This document shows, in pieces, positions 46,970 through 55,149 of a stretch of 64,000 nucleotides of DNA (the stretch's first letter is position 1; each line of letters begins with the position of its first letter). The notes below the pieces were generated by a model, which saw only the letters and a program-made list of their open reading frames with translations, ran no database searches and was not told where the DNA came from. This DNA is from Jatrophihabitans sp035642535 (GTDB lineage: Bacteria > Actinomycetota > Actinomycetes > Mycobacteriales > Jatrophihabitantaceae), in NCBI GenBank assembly GCA_035642535.1, contig DASQSE010000154.1, positions 10,214 to 74,213 of the forward strand. Direction: 5' to 3'. Both the position numbers and the translations under genes were made by a program.

Positions 46970-47031
46970 TGCCCGGCCAGTAGCATGCTGCGGACGCGGT
47001 CCGGCCGGCCGCGCGTACGACGGGGGCGATC

Positions 47032-47523
47032 ATGACGCAGGGCAGCATCACGGAAGCCGACGTCGCGGAGCTCGTGCAACGCTGTCGGGACGCCGCCGCC
47101 GCGCTGATACGCGGCGACGTGCGTGGCTATCTCGGCCTGTTCGTGCACGCGGACGACTACACGCTCATACCGCCGTTCGGCGGAGCGCCTCGGCACGGCT
47201 TCGACGTCTCCGACGAGGCGGTCGAAGGACTGTCGCGGTTCTTCGCCGGCGGGGAGGTGGCGCAGCTGGACGTGGTGCAGTCCTACGTCTCCGGCGACCT
47301 CGTCGTGCTGGCCGTGGTCGAGCGGCAACGCGGCGAGGTCGGCGGGCTGCCCGATCAGGATTGGTCGTTGCGCGTGACCATGGTCTTCCGCCGGGCGGGT
47401 GACGACTGGCAACTGGTGCATCGGCACGCCGACCCGCTGGTGCACGAGCTCGGCCTGCACGCTGCGGCCGCGCTCGCGCGCGGCGAGTTTCCGCCCGGCG
47501 AGTTCCCGCCCGCCGACGCGTAG
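47032..47523 (+). CDS. SnoaL/DUF4440-like protein
   Basis: A 163-residue protein of the NTF2-like fold: a first helix (CRDAAAALIRGDVRGYLGLFVHADDY), then strands with PPFGGAP, and a final WQLVHRHADPL strand. Members are small binding proteins or isomerase-like enzymes; a function cannot be assigned. It is 62 bases downstream of the ECF42 gene on the same strand, so it may belong to the ECF42 transcript. A GEFPP sequence repeats at the C-terminus. Confidence 0.72.
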   Translation: MTQGSITEADVAELVQRCRDAAAALIRGDVRGYLGLFVHADDYTLIPPFGGAPRHGFDVSDEAVEGLSRFFAGGEVAQLDVVQSYVSGDLVVLAVVERQRGEVGGLPDQDWSLRVTMVFRRAGDDWQLVHRHADPLVHELGLHAAAALARGEFPPGEFPPADA

Positions 47524-47535
47524 CCTGCGACACGT

Positions 47536-47593
47536 TGGTCAGTTGTGCGCCGAGTGGTCAGCTACAGCTGACCACTCGAGTCCGAACTGACCA
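47536..47593. terminator. Nested GTGGTCA hairpin, copy 2
   Basis: Outer arms TGGTCAGTT (47536-47544) and AACTGACCA (47585-47593) surround a perfect 13-pair inner hairpin, CGAGTGGTCAGCT (47551-47563) and AGCTGACCACTCG (47566-47578) with a 2-base loop. It lies between the converging SnoaL-like and cupredoxin genes. Sequence and layout match the copy at 18786-18845. Confidence 0.75.
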
Positions 47594-47623
47594 CTCGACG
47601 TGCGGGCGGCACACCTCCGACGA

Positions 47624-48331
47624 TCACGTCACGTCCAGCTCGGCGTACATGCCGGCCGCGTAGTGGCCGGGTAGGTTGCAGATCAGCTCGTACCGACCAG
47701 CGGGCAGGCGCAGGCTCACCCAGCCGGTGGACCCGGCGGCAATGCCGTCGCCCTCGCCGGCGCGACACGTCCCTGACGCCTCGCCGAGACTGCCGCTCTC
47801 GTCGACCTTTCCGTTGCTCTCGACGCTGCGGCTGCCGGGCTGGTGACCGGCGGCGAGGGGCAGCACGACCAGCTCGTGTTTGAGGTAGCCGGTGTTCGTG
47901 ACCTCCAACGAGACGATTCCGGCGGGCACCGAGGTCGTGGCGGGCAGCACCCGCATCATGCCACGGCGGAAGTAGCGCCAGTCGCCCTGGCGCATCATCC
48001 CACCGGCGCCGCCGCCCATCGTGCTGCCGCGGCCCATCGTGCTGCCGCGGCCCATCGTGCTGCCGCGGCCCATCATGCTGCCGCGGCCCATCATGCTGCC
48101 GCGGCCCATCATCGCGCGCATGTCCGCGAGTCGGACAGAGACGGTGGTGCCGGGCAGCGCCGGCGCCGCACAACTCGGGCCGCGGGCCGCGTGGTGCGAG
48201 CCGTGCGTCTCGAACGCGCCTGATGCGGCGGCCATCGCCACCGTCGAGCCGGCGGCGAGCAACACCACGGCGCCGGCGGCGCCGAGCAGGCTGCGCCGGC
48301 TCAGCTGCACCTTGCTGCCCGGAGTGGTCAT
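47624..48331 (-). CDS. Exported cupredoxin with Met-rich repeats
   Basis: A 235-residue exported protein. A twin-arginine-like signal (SRRSLLGAAGAVVLLAAG, about 10-27) is followed by MGRGS(M/T) hexapeptide repeats (about 75-105) and a cupredoxin-like domain. The C-terminal CNLPGHYAAGM supplies Cys, His and Met in the spacing of blue copper sites. Met-rich repeats bind copper in other proteins. A role in copper storage, delivery or electron transfer outside the membrane is inferred. The ATG overlaps the SHOCT gene's stop (ATGA). Confidence 0.82.
   Translation of the reverse strand: MTTPGSKVQLSRRSLLGAAGAVVLLAAGSTVAMAAASGAFETHGSHHAARGPSCAAPALPGTTVSVRLADMRAMMGRGSMMGRGSMMGRGSTMGRGSTMGRGSTMGGGAGGMMRQGDWRYFRRGMMRVLPATTSVPAGIVSLEVTNTGYLKHELVVLPLAAGHQPGSRSVESNGKVDESGSLGEASGTCRAGEGDGIAAGSTGWVSLRLPAGRYELICNLPGHYAAGMYAELDVT
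48021..48110. repeat. Five 18-base tandem repeats in the cupredoxin gene
   Basis: The unit (G/A)TGCTGCCGCGGCCCATC occurs five times in a row, with units 1-3 beginning G and units 4-5 beginning A. On the minus strand it encodes MGRGS(T/M). Being a multiple of three, gains or losses would keep the frame. Confidence 0.95.
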
Positions 48332-48603
48332 TGGTCGTTGAGATTGTCTCGGCGGGTGCGGTACTCCTCGTCGCCGATCTCGCCGCGGGCGTAGCGCTCG
48401 TCGAGGATGTCCTGCGCGCTCGGCCGGTTCGGCCCGACCGGCTTGTCCAGCCGCATTGCGAGCGCGCCGGCGGTCGGTCGCGCGGTCGTGGCATGGATCA
48501 GCCACACCAGCGCGGCCACCACGAGCGCCCAGAACAGCAGCGTTCCGAAGCCCATCAGCAACCAGTTGCCGACGCCCCAGCCGCCGTGCCAGTGGTGCAT
48601 CAT
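48328..48603 (-). CDS. SHOCT-domain membrane protein
   Basis: A 91-residue protein with a His/Trp-rich start (MMHHWHGGWG), one hydrophobic helix (about 14-37) and a C-terminal SHOCT domain (AQDILDERYARGEIGDEEYRTRRDNL). SHOCT modules occur in many small membrane proteins and probably mediate oligomerisation. ATG 48603 is preferred because AGGAG lies nine bases before it; ATG 48612 sits directly on that sequence. It is coupled to the cupredoxin gene, and the His-rich start suggests metal binding (inference). Confidence 0.8.
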   Translation of the reverse strand: MMHHWHGGWGVGNWLLMGFGTLLFWALVVAALVWLIHATTARPTAGALAMRLDKPVGPNRPSAQDILDERYARGEIGDEEYRTRRDNLNDQ

Positions 48604-48781
48604 CGCGTCCATCTCCTGTGCTCGTGCCTTCTTTGATCAGCGTCCGTCCATGGGTGCCCCGTGCAGCAGAGTCTTTGGTCGCAGGGCGGGCAATCCACAG
48701 CCCTTCCCTCGTGGTTGACCGAATGGAATCGTTGGCGCGAGGATCGAGTCCGGTTTGCTCCTATCTGCAAGGAGTGTCGCG

Positions 48782-51184
48782 ATGCGCCTGATCAGTTCTG
48801 TTCGTCCGTCTCGATGGGTACTCGCGCTGCTCGGTCTGCTGGCCGTGGCTGCGCTGGTCGTAGGCGTCACCGTGGGGGTGACGTCCGGCTCGGACGAGCA
48901 CTCGGGGAGGACTTCCGAACAGGCCGACAGCGACAACCAGGGCGAGCACGAGGAAGGCGCGGGCGAGGAGGAGGACGGCGGTCCGGTTGCGCCCGCCGAC
49001 TACCTGACGCAGAAGTTCACCTCCGGGCAGAACGTCACGCTCGCCGAGGTCCGCCGCTCGCAGGCGCAGGCAGCCGCATTGTCCGGGAGCGGCCGGAACT
49101 GGCGGCTCGTCGGTCCGTCCAACATCGGCGGCCGGATGACCGACCTCGCCGTCGATCCGCGGCACCCGGACACCGTCTACGTCGCCGCGTCCGGTGGCGG
49201 AGTGTGGAAGAGCACCGACGCCGGGCAGACATTCGCCCCGGTGTGGCCGTCCGCGAACACGCAGACGATCGGCGCGCTGGCGTTGGGCTCGGACGGCACG
49301 TTGTGGGCCGGCACCGGCGAGGCCAATCCGTCCGGCGGCGGGCTGACCTTCTTCGGCAATGGCGTGTACAAGTCCACCGACGGCGGCGCCACCTGGAACC
49401 AGTGGGGGCTCGCCAACAGCGGCTCGATCGGCCGGATCGTCGTCGACCCGACCAACCCGAACCGCGTGCTCGTCGCGGCCGCCGGCAACCTGTCCGGGAC
49501 GGCAACGCAGCGCGGCATCTACCGCGTCACTGACGGTCAGAAGGATTGGAAGCTGGTGCTGCCGACGCCGAACAACACGACCGGCGGTGTCGACCTGGCG
49601 ATCGATCCGGCGAACCACAACCGCATCTACGCCGTGCTGTGGGATCACCACCGCAACAACGGCGCTCGCGTGTACGGCGGCGTCGGATCCGGGCTGTTCC
49701 GCTCCGACAACGGCGGCAACACCTGGACGCGGCTGCAGAACGTCAACGGCGTCGCGCCGACAGACGACGCCGGCACCGGGCTGACCAGCGACGTGAGCCT
49801 GGGCCGCATCGGGGTAGCCATCGCGCCGAGCGACCCCAACCGCGTCTACGTCGTCTCGGCCACCCAGTACGGACCGGACAAGGGGTTCTACGTCTCGAAC
49901 GACGGCGGCGACTCGTTCGTCCCGGGCGGGCACGCCGGTGGAAGCAGTGGCTACGCGTGGTGGTTCGGCCGCCTATGGGTCGATCCGAAGGACGAGAACC
50001 ACCTGTTCAACGCCGATGTGAACCTGCGCGAGTCCAACGACGGCGGCGCAACCTGGCATGTTTCGCAAGGTGTGCACGCCGACCAGCACGCGATGGAGTG
50101 GGATCCGAACGTGCCGGGTCGCATCTATCTCGGCAACGACGGCGGGATCTACCGCTCCGACCAGAACGGCGTGACGGGAAGCTGGATCCATGCGACGTAC
50201 GAGCCGTTCAACCAGTCGTATCATCTGGCGGTGGCCGCCGATGACCCGACGCGGCTCGCGACCGGACTGCAGGACAACGGCAGCGTGCGCACCTGGACGG
50301 AAACCTCGCCGCCCGGCGACCTGACGCAGTGGAACGCATACGGCGGTGGCGACGGGCACGAGGTGCTCATCGACTACACCGACCACAACATCTACTACGA
50401 GTGCTCGCAGGTCGGCGTATGCACCAGGCACGAAGACACCGGCGGCACGCAGCAACGATTCAGGTTCGGTCCCCGGCACTCGGCACGGATCACCACCGAC
50501 GCGCCAATCGTGCTCGACCCGTCCAACCCGAACGTCGTCTACTTCGGCGGCAACGTGCTCGACCGTTCGACCGACCGCGGCGCCACGTTCACGCAAATCA
50601 GCCCGGACGGCGACTACCTCACCGGGCCGGTGCCGCCGGACGAGAACGACCAGGGGCCGTTCTACGCCAACGAGTACGCGACGATCACCTGGATCGCGCC
50701 GGCCAAGACAGACCCGAACACCATCTATCTCGGCACCGACACCGGCCGGCTGTGGAAGACGACCGACCTCGGCGCGCACTGGACGGAGTTCACCGGCAAG
50801 GGCCTGCCCACGCGCTGGGTCAACTCGATCGTCGTCGACCCGAAGAACGCCAACCACGTCTACGTAGCGTTCTCCGGCTACCGCGAAGGCGATCTCGCCG
50901 CCAATGTGTGGGAGACCCGCAACGGTGGTGCGAGTTGGGCGAACATCAGCGGGAACCTGCCCAACGGTCCCGTCGAGATGCTCACTTTCGACAGCGCGCG
51001 CGGCGACCTCTACGCGGCCACCGATCTCGGCTTGTTCGCCGACAAGAACGACAAGAGCAACTGGGCGCGGGTCGGGCAAGGGCTGCCGAATTCGCCGGTG
51101 CTCGACGTGAAGATCAGCGGCGACGACTCGACGCTCTACGCAGCAACGTTCGGTCGCAGCGTCTGGTCGATCCCGCTCGGGTGA
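48782..51184 (+). CDS. Secreted BNR/sialidase-like beta-propeller protein
   Basis: An 800-residue protein. A signal anchor (about 10-35) and an acidic linker (SDEHSGRTSEQADSDNQGEHEEGAGEEEDGG) precede about 14-16 blades with Asp-box motifs such as STDAGQTF, STDGGATW, SDNGGNTW, SNDGGDSF and STDRGATF. This matches the exo-alpha-sialidase/VPS10-like family often annotated from actinobacteria; the sialidase Arg triad and FRIP motif are not evident, so activity is unproven. AAGGAG at 48769-48774 supports ATG 48782. Likely cell-surface or secreted. Confidence 0.78.
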   Translation: MRLISSVRPSRWVLALLGLLAVAALVVGVTVGVTSGSDEHSGRTSEQADSDNQGEHEEGAGEEEDGGPVAPADYLTQKFTSGQNVTLAEVRRSQAQAAALSGSGRNWRLVGPSNIGGRMTDLAVDPRHPDTVYVAASGGGVWKSTDAGQTFAPVWPSANTQTIGALALGSDGTLWAGTGEANPSGGGLTFFGNGVYKSTDGGATWNQWGLANSGSIGRIVVDPTNPNRVLVAAAGNLSGTATQRGIYRVTDGQKDWKLVLPTPNNTTGGVDLAIDPANHNRIYAVLWDHHRNNGARVYGGVGSGLFRSDNGGNTWTRLQNVNGVAPTDDAGTGLTSDVSLGRIGVAIAPSDPNRVYVVSATQYGPDKGFYVSNDGGDSFVPGGHAGGSSGYAWWFGRLWVDPKDENHLFNADVNLRESNDGGATWHVSQGVHADQHAMEWDPNVPGRIYLGNDGGIYRSDQNGVTGSWIHATYEPFNQSYHLAVAADDPTRLATGLQDNGSVRTWTETSPPGDLTQWNAYGGGDGHEVLIDYTDHNIYYECSQVGVCTRHEDTGGTQQRFRFGPRHSARITTDAPIVLDPSNPNVVYFGGNVLDRSTDRGATFTQISPDGDYLTGPVPPDENDQGPFYANEYATITWIAPAKTDPNTIYLGTDTGRLWKTTDLGAHWTEFTGKGLPTRWVNSIVVDPKNANHVYVAFSGYREGDLAANVWETRNGGASWANISGNLPNGPVEMLTFDSARGDLYAATDLGLFADKNDKSNWARVGQGLPNSPVLDVKISGDDSTLYAATFGRSVWSIPLG

Positions 51185-51235
51185 TCAAGTCGAGCGGCCC
51201 GCCGGGCTCCGAGAGCGCACGCTAGCCTCGTCGTC

Positions 51236-52444
51236 GTGCCGGAGCTGCCTGTGCTTGATGCTGCCGAACAACGGGTGCTCGGCGGCCTGCTGGAGAAGGA
51301 GATCACGGTCCCGGCGTCGTACCCGATGAGTCTCAACGCGGTACGAGTGGCGTGCAACCAGACGAGCAGCCGCGAGCCGGTCGTCGACTACGACGACGAG
51401 CAGGTGCATCAGACGCTGCGCGCGCTCAAGGACAAGGAGTTGGTCGTCCTCTCCTGGCAGGGCGCGGGTAGCCGGGTGGTGAAGTACGCGCAGACGTTCG
51501 CGCAGCGGCGCGGACTCGCGCCGGACGAGCGTGCCCTGCTCACTGTCCTGCTGCTGCGCGGCGCGCAGCCGGCCGGCGCGCTCAAGGCCCGCACCGAGCG
51601 GCTGCACCGCTTTGCCGATCGCGCCGAGGTGGAGGCATGCCTGACGCGGATGGCGGCCGCCGAACCGCCCTACGTGCGCGAGCTTGCGCGTCAGCCGGGT
51701 CAGCACGACACCAGGTGGATCCACCTGCTCGGCCCGGTCGAGGCGGCGGCGGCGCATCCGGAGCCCGAGTCGATCGACCGCGAGTCGGTGCTCGCCGACG
51801 GCCCAGAGGTTCGCGACGAGAAGGTGCGGGCCGCGTACGGTGCGGTCGCCGCCTCCTATGCCGACCATTTCGACGACGAACTCGCCGGCCTGCCCTTCGA
51901 GTCATGGCTGCTGCGTCGGGTGGCCGAACTCGCCGGCGGCGCGCCGGTGATCGAGGTCGGTACCGGCCCGGGGCACATCGCCGCCTTCCTGGCCAAAGCT
52001 GGGGCCGACGCCACCGGCCTCGACCTGAGTCCGCAGATGGTGGAGCAGGCCCGGCGCCGGCACCCGGGAGTGACCTACGAGGTCGGTGACCTGCGCCGAC
52101 TGATGCGCCCGGCCGCCCATGACGGGTGGGCCGCGGTACTGGCCTGGTACTCGCTCATCCACCTCGCCGCATCGGAGCTGCCGGACACGATCGCGTCGCT
52201 CGTCCGGCCGCTGAGCGCAGGCGGGTGGCTCGTCCTCGCGCTGCACGCCGGCGCCGAGGTGCACAACGTCGGAGAGTGGCTCGGGCACCAGATCGATCTC
52301 GACTTCGTGCTGCACGATCCCGCCGACGTCCTGGCGATCGTCGACCAAGCCGGGCTGCGGGACGTCGAGTGGTATCACCGCGGTCCGTTCACCGGGCGCG
52401 GCGAAACCACCGAACGCCTCTACGTCCTCGCCCGCAAGCGGTGA
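51236..52444 (+). CDS. DUF480 (YceH-like) domain fused to a SAM methyltransferase
   Basis: A 402-residue fusion. Residues 1-170 match DUF480, a pair of winged-helix domains (ELPVLDAAEQRVLGGLLEKEITVPASYP to LLGPVE). Residues 195-400 are a class I methyltransferase with motif I VIEVGTGPGHIAAFLA (about 238) and the downstream GDLRRLM. The two are normally separate genes, so this is a fusion that may couple nucleic-acid binding to methylation (inference). GTG start. Confidence 0.82.
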   Translation: MPELPVLDAAEQRVLGGLLEKEITVPASYPMSLNAVRVACNQTSSREPVVDYDDEQVHQTLRALKDKELVVLSWQGAGSRVVKYAQTFAQRRGLAPDERALLTVLLLRGAQPAGALKARTERLHRFADRAEVEACLTRMAAAEPPYVRELARQPGQHDTRWIHLLGPVEAAAAHPEPESIDRESVLADGPEVRDEKVRAAYGAVAASYADHFDDELAGLPFESWLLRRVAELAGGAPVIEVGTGPGHIAAFLAKAGADATGLDLSPQMVEQARRRHPGVTYEVGDLRRLMRPAAHDGWAAVLAWYSLIHLAASELPDTIASLVRPLSAGGWLVLALHAGAEVHNVGEWLGHQIDLDFVLHDPADVLAIVDQAGLRDVEWYHRGPFTGRGETTERLYVLARKR

Positions 52445-52636
52445 CGACCAGCTTCCGTGCCGGTGCGCGCCCGACCGGGCTTCGGTGACGCACACGCGTC
52501 GACGTCGGCTCATCTGTGCCGCGGCGCAGCAGTAATCACTCTGGGGTTTCTGCGCGCTGGCACCGGGCACAGGCGCATATCCGTATCAAGCACCGTCCGG
52601 GTTACTCCTCCAACGCAGACCCGGAAGGAGCACCCG

Positions 52637-52894
52637 ATGAGGACGATTTCCCTCGCCACCGCCGCGGCACTAGCAGCGGCCGGCTGCGCCACCCGAGCCG
52701 ACAACGAGGCCGTCGAGGCCGGGGTGGCCACACGCAGAGTGCACACACGCGGTCAGCAGTCTTCAGCGCCACGTGGACTGCGCCAACGGGCGCGTCGAGG
52801 CGAATTCACCGTCCATCGCAGCCTCCTGATCTTCAGGCGCAACGCCGGCATCCGCGGTGAGCTCGACAAGAACCGCCTACCGCGGCCGACCTGA
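52637..52894 (+). CDS. Possible small lipoprotein, possibly degenerate
   Basis: An 85-residue reading frame with a lipoprotein signal (MRTISLATAAALAAAGC; lipobox LAAAGC-like AAAGC) and AAGGAG six bases before the ATG. After the signal the sequence is Arg-rich and looks out of register. Another frame gives HAVSSLQRHVDCANGRVE, which is more protein-like, so the 3' part may be frameshifted. Reported as uncertain. Confidence 0.4.
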   Translation: MRTISLATAAALAAAGCATRADNEAVEAGVATRRVHTRGQQSSAPRGLRQRARRGEFTVHRSLLIFRRNAGIRGELDKNRLPRPT

Positions 52895-52935
52895 TCCTGG
52901 ATGTCGCCCGCACGGACGGTCCGGCGCTGCTCGGC

Positions 52936-53943
52936 CTACTCGACCACCCGGAGCACGGCGCCCACCTCGCGCCGCGGCGTGCGCACCAAATCGGACGCCG
53001 GCCCGCCGGGATAGCCGACGCGCAGCATGATCTGCGGATAGCCCACCCAGCCCATCACCCGCTGCACCCGGGTGCGGAACTCAGCGAAGTCGACGGCCTG
53101 GCTCAGCGGGCAGGTGGCCAGCCCGCGCAACTGTGCCGCGATCATCAGCCGCATCATCGCCTGCCCGGCCGTCAAGTGGTCCATCGCGTTGTCGAAGTCG
53201 GTCAGCACGACGGCGATCAGCGGGCGCTCGTCCACGTCCCGGGCGATCAACTGCCGCCCCGTCAAGCCAACCTCGAAGTCGCGCAGCGGCACGTCGGTGT
53301 GGCGCGGCGCCTCCGCGGGGACGTGCGGGATCGCGTCCGCAGGCACCCCGTCGACCAGCGCGTGCACGTCCGGATCGCGCAACCACTGTTTCTGCTCCTC
53401 GAGGTAGGCCTGGTCGTCGCGCTCGACGCGGTCGGCCCAGCTCACCGCCACGGCAAGATCGATCCGCTCGTCCTCGCGCGTGGGGAAGTCGACGCGCGCC
53501 TGCGGGGCGCTGCTGGCAGCGTGCAGCTCGTCGACCGTTTCCGGCGCCACCTCGTGCGCCGCGAACGGCCGTCGGTCGCTGCGCCGCTTTAGGGCGGCTT
53601 CGATCTCCCGCAGCGTCTGCTCGTCCACCTCGGTGCGGCCCACAGGACGGAAAACGGCCAGCTCGTCCGGCTGCGCCGGATCGGGCAGCAGTGCCGTTTC
53701 GACGGCAACTCCGGCGCCGCGCAGCGCGAGTTCGGTGAGGTGCAGGGCCGCGCCGCAGCTGACGAGCAGCGAATGCCCGTCCGGGTCGGCCACTGCCAGT
53801 TGGCGGGTGCGATCGGCCACCAGCACCAGCCCGTCCCCGTCCAGGCGCCAGCTCCACGGCTGCGTGTTGTGGATTGACGGAGCCCGGACGGCGACAGCGA
53901 TCGCTGCCTCTGCGGTTGCGCGATCAAGCCCCAGTGCCGTCAT
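52936..53943 (-). CDS. Acg-family nitroreductase-like protein
   Basis: A 335-residue nitroreductase-fold protein of the Acg/Rv2032 type. APSIHNTQPW (about 23-32) opens the FMN-binding region and WVGYPQIMLRVGYPGGP ends it. Acg proteins bind FMN but studied members do not reduce nitro compounds, and the family is linked to dormancy and host redox stress. ATG 53943 is preferred; GTG 53952 lies three codons upstream. Confidence 0.85.
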   Translation of the reverse strand: MTALGLDRATAEAAIAVAVRAPSIHNTQPWSWRLDGDGLVLVADRTRQLAVADPDGHSLLVSCGAALHLTELALRGAGVAVETALLPDPAQPDELAVFRPVGRTEVDEQTLREIEAALKRRSDRRPFAAHEVAPETVDELHAASSAPQARVDFPTREDERIDLAVAVSWADRVERDDQAYLEEQKQWLRDPDVHALVDGVPADAIPHVPAEAPRHTDVPLRDFEVGLTGRQLIARDVDERPLIAVVLTDFDNAMDHLTAGQAMMRLMIAAQLRGLATCPLSQAVDFAEFRTRVQRVMGWVGYPQIMLRVGYPGGPASDLVRTPRREVGAVLRVVE

Positions 53944-54042
53944 AATTCGCACGATACGCAGTTGCGCAGCCAGCGCGCTGAATCGGGTCTAGACGCGGAC
54001 GTACTTCGCATATCACCATGGACGTGAGCCCCGGAGGTGCCC

Positions 54043-54504
54043 ATGGAACCGGCCGTCTCAGCCCCGACCGAGCTCGATGTGGTCCGCGCCCGGCGTGCGG
54101 AGCTGCGCGAGACAATCAATCTCATGGAGGCCGCATTAGCGGCACCGGCACGGGGCAGGGCGGTGGTCTGGGGAGAGGTTGTGCACGCCTCGCTCATGAT
54201 GATCGCCGACGACTTCGGGGCGCACGTCGAGGTCACCGAGGGCCCGAACGGGCTGCACCAGGCGATCCTCGCCGGCGACATCCGGCTCGCGAACGCCGTC
54301 GAGGCGCTGACCGCCGAGCATGAGGAACTCGCTGAGGCGATCGCCATCCTGGTCGCTGACAGCCTGGCGCCGGTGACCGAGGACGACATCGACAACCTGC
54401 GGGAGCGCGCCACTCGGCTGCTTGCCCAGCTGGCTCGGCACCGGCAGCGCGGCGCCGACCTCATCTACGAGGCCTACGCGACCGACGTCGGCGGATGCGA
54501 CTAG
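54043..54504 (+). CDS. Hypothetical helical protein, hemerythrin-like at best
   Basis: A 153-residue helical protein. Several helices carry regularly spaced His and Glu (HASLMMIADDFGAHVEVTEGPNGLHQAI; AEHEELAEAIAIL), reminiscent of a hemerythrin four-helix bundle, but the full metal-ligand pattern cannot be verified. CGGAGG at 54032-54037 precedes the ATG; a GTG at 54037 is an alternative. It is followed by GtrA on the opposite strand. Confidence 0.6.
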   Translation: MEPAVSAPTELDVVRARRAELRETINLMEAALAAPARGRAVVWGEVVHASLMMIADDFGAHVEVTEGPNGLHQAILAGDIRLANAVEALTAEHEELAEAIAILVADSLAPVTEDDIDNLRERATRLLAQLARHRQRGADLIYEAYATDVGGCD

Positions 54505-54588
54505 TCATTTGCTCTTCGCGCAAGCGCTCATCGCCCGTTCGCTGCCCTCCTCGCTCGCTGGCGCTCGCTGCGATGCTCCGCTCGCTGG

Positions 54589-55080
54589 TTACTCGGCCAG
54601 TTCCTCGGCCAGGTCGACCTCGCGGGCGTGCACGCGATCCGGGTGCACGAACACGAATCGCTTGTAGGACCAGAACCGGAACAGCGTGCCGAGCGCGATC
54701 GTGCCCAGATTCACGAGGAACACCGCCCGGCTGCCGTGCCCGTAGCCGAGCACGTAGACGAAGAAGCCGATGATCGCCTCGGAGAAGACGAGCGTGATCA
54801 GGTTGATGCCGAAGAAGTAGGACGTCTCGCGCGCGATGCCGGTGCGCGCCCGGTGTGAGAACGACAGGTACCGGTTCCCGAAATAGGCGAAGGCCGTCGA
54901 CACCACGGTCGACGCCGCCTTGGCCTTCAGCGCCCCATGCGGTGCCAGCCAGGTGAAGATCCCGACGTCGATCACCAGGGCGAGCGCGCCGACCAGCCCG
55001 AACGCGGACACTTCCTTGAGCAGGATGCGCCCGTAATTGCGCAGGTAGGTGCGCATCTCGGAGAGGCGGATGGCAGGCAT
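54589..55080 (-). CDS. GtrA family membrane protein, Rv3277-like
   Basis: A 163-residue protein with four transmembrane helices. The typical start VGALALVIDVGIFTWL and the end FRFWSYKRFVF are present. GtrA proteins flip or carry lipid-linked sugars for cell-surface glycosylation. In M. tuberculosis this gene lies between the PH-domain gene and purK; here it keeps the purK side only. The ATG at 55080 is used, with ATG 55055 an alternative. Confidence 0.88.
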   Translation of the reverse strand: MPAIRLSEMRTYLRNYGRILLKEVSAFGLVGALALVIDVGIFTWLAPHGALKAKAASTVVSTAFAYFGNRYLSFSHRARTGIARETSYFFGINLITLVFSEAIIGFFVYVLGYGHGSRAVFLVNLGTIALGTLFRFWSYKRFVFVHPDRVHAREVDLAEELAE

Positions 55081-55149
55081 CGGGCCGAAGATTACCGCGC
55101 CGGGCCGCCACCATCGGCGGCTCGCACAGCCCCGCCCTAGGCTGCAACC

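Noticed and set aside
48021..48110. CRISPR-like array of short repeats
   Set aside because: The 18-base units are contiguous with no spacers and encode an in-frame peptide repeat.
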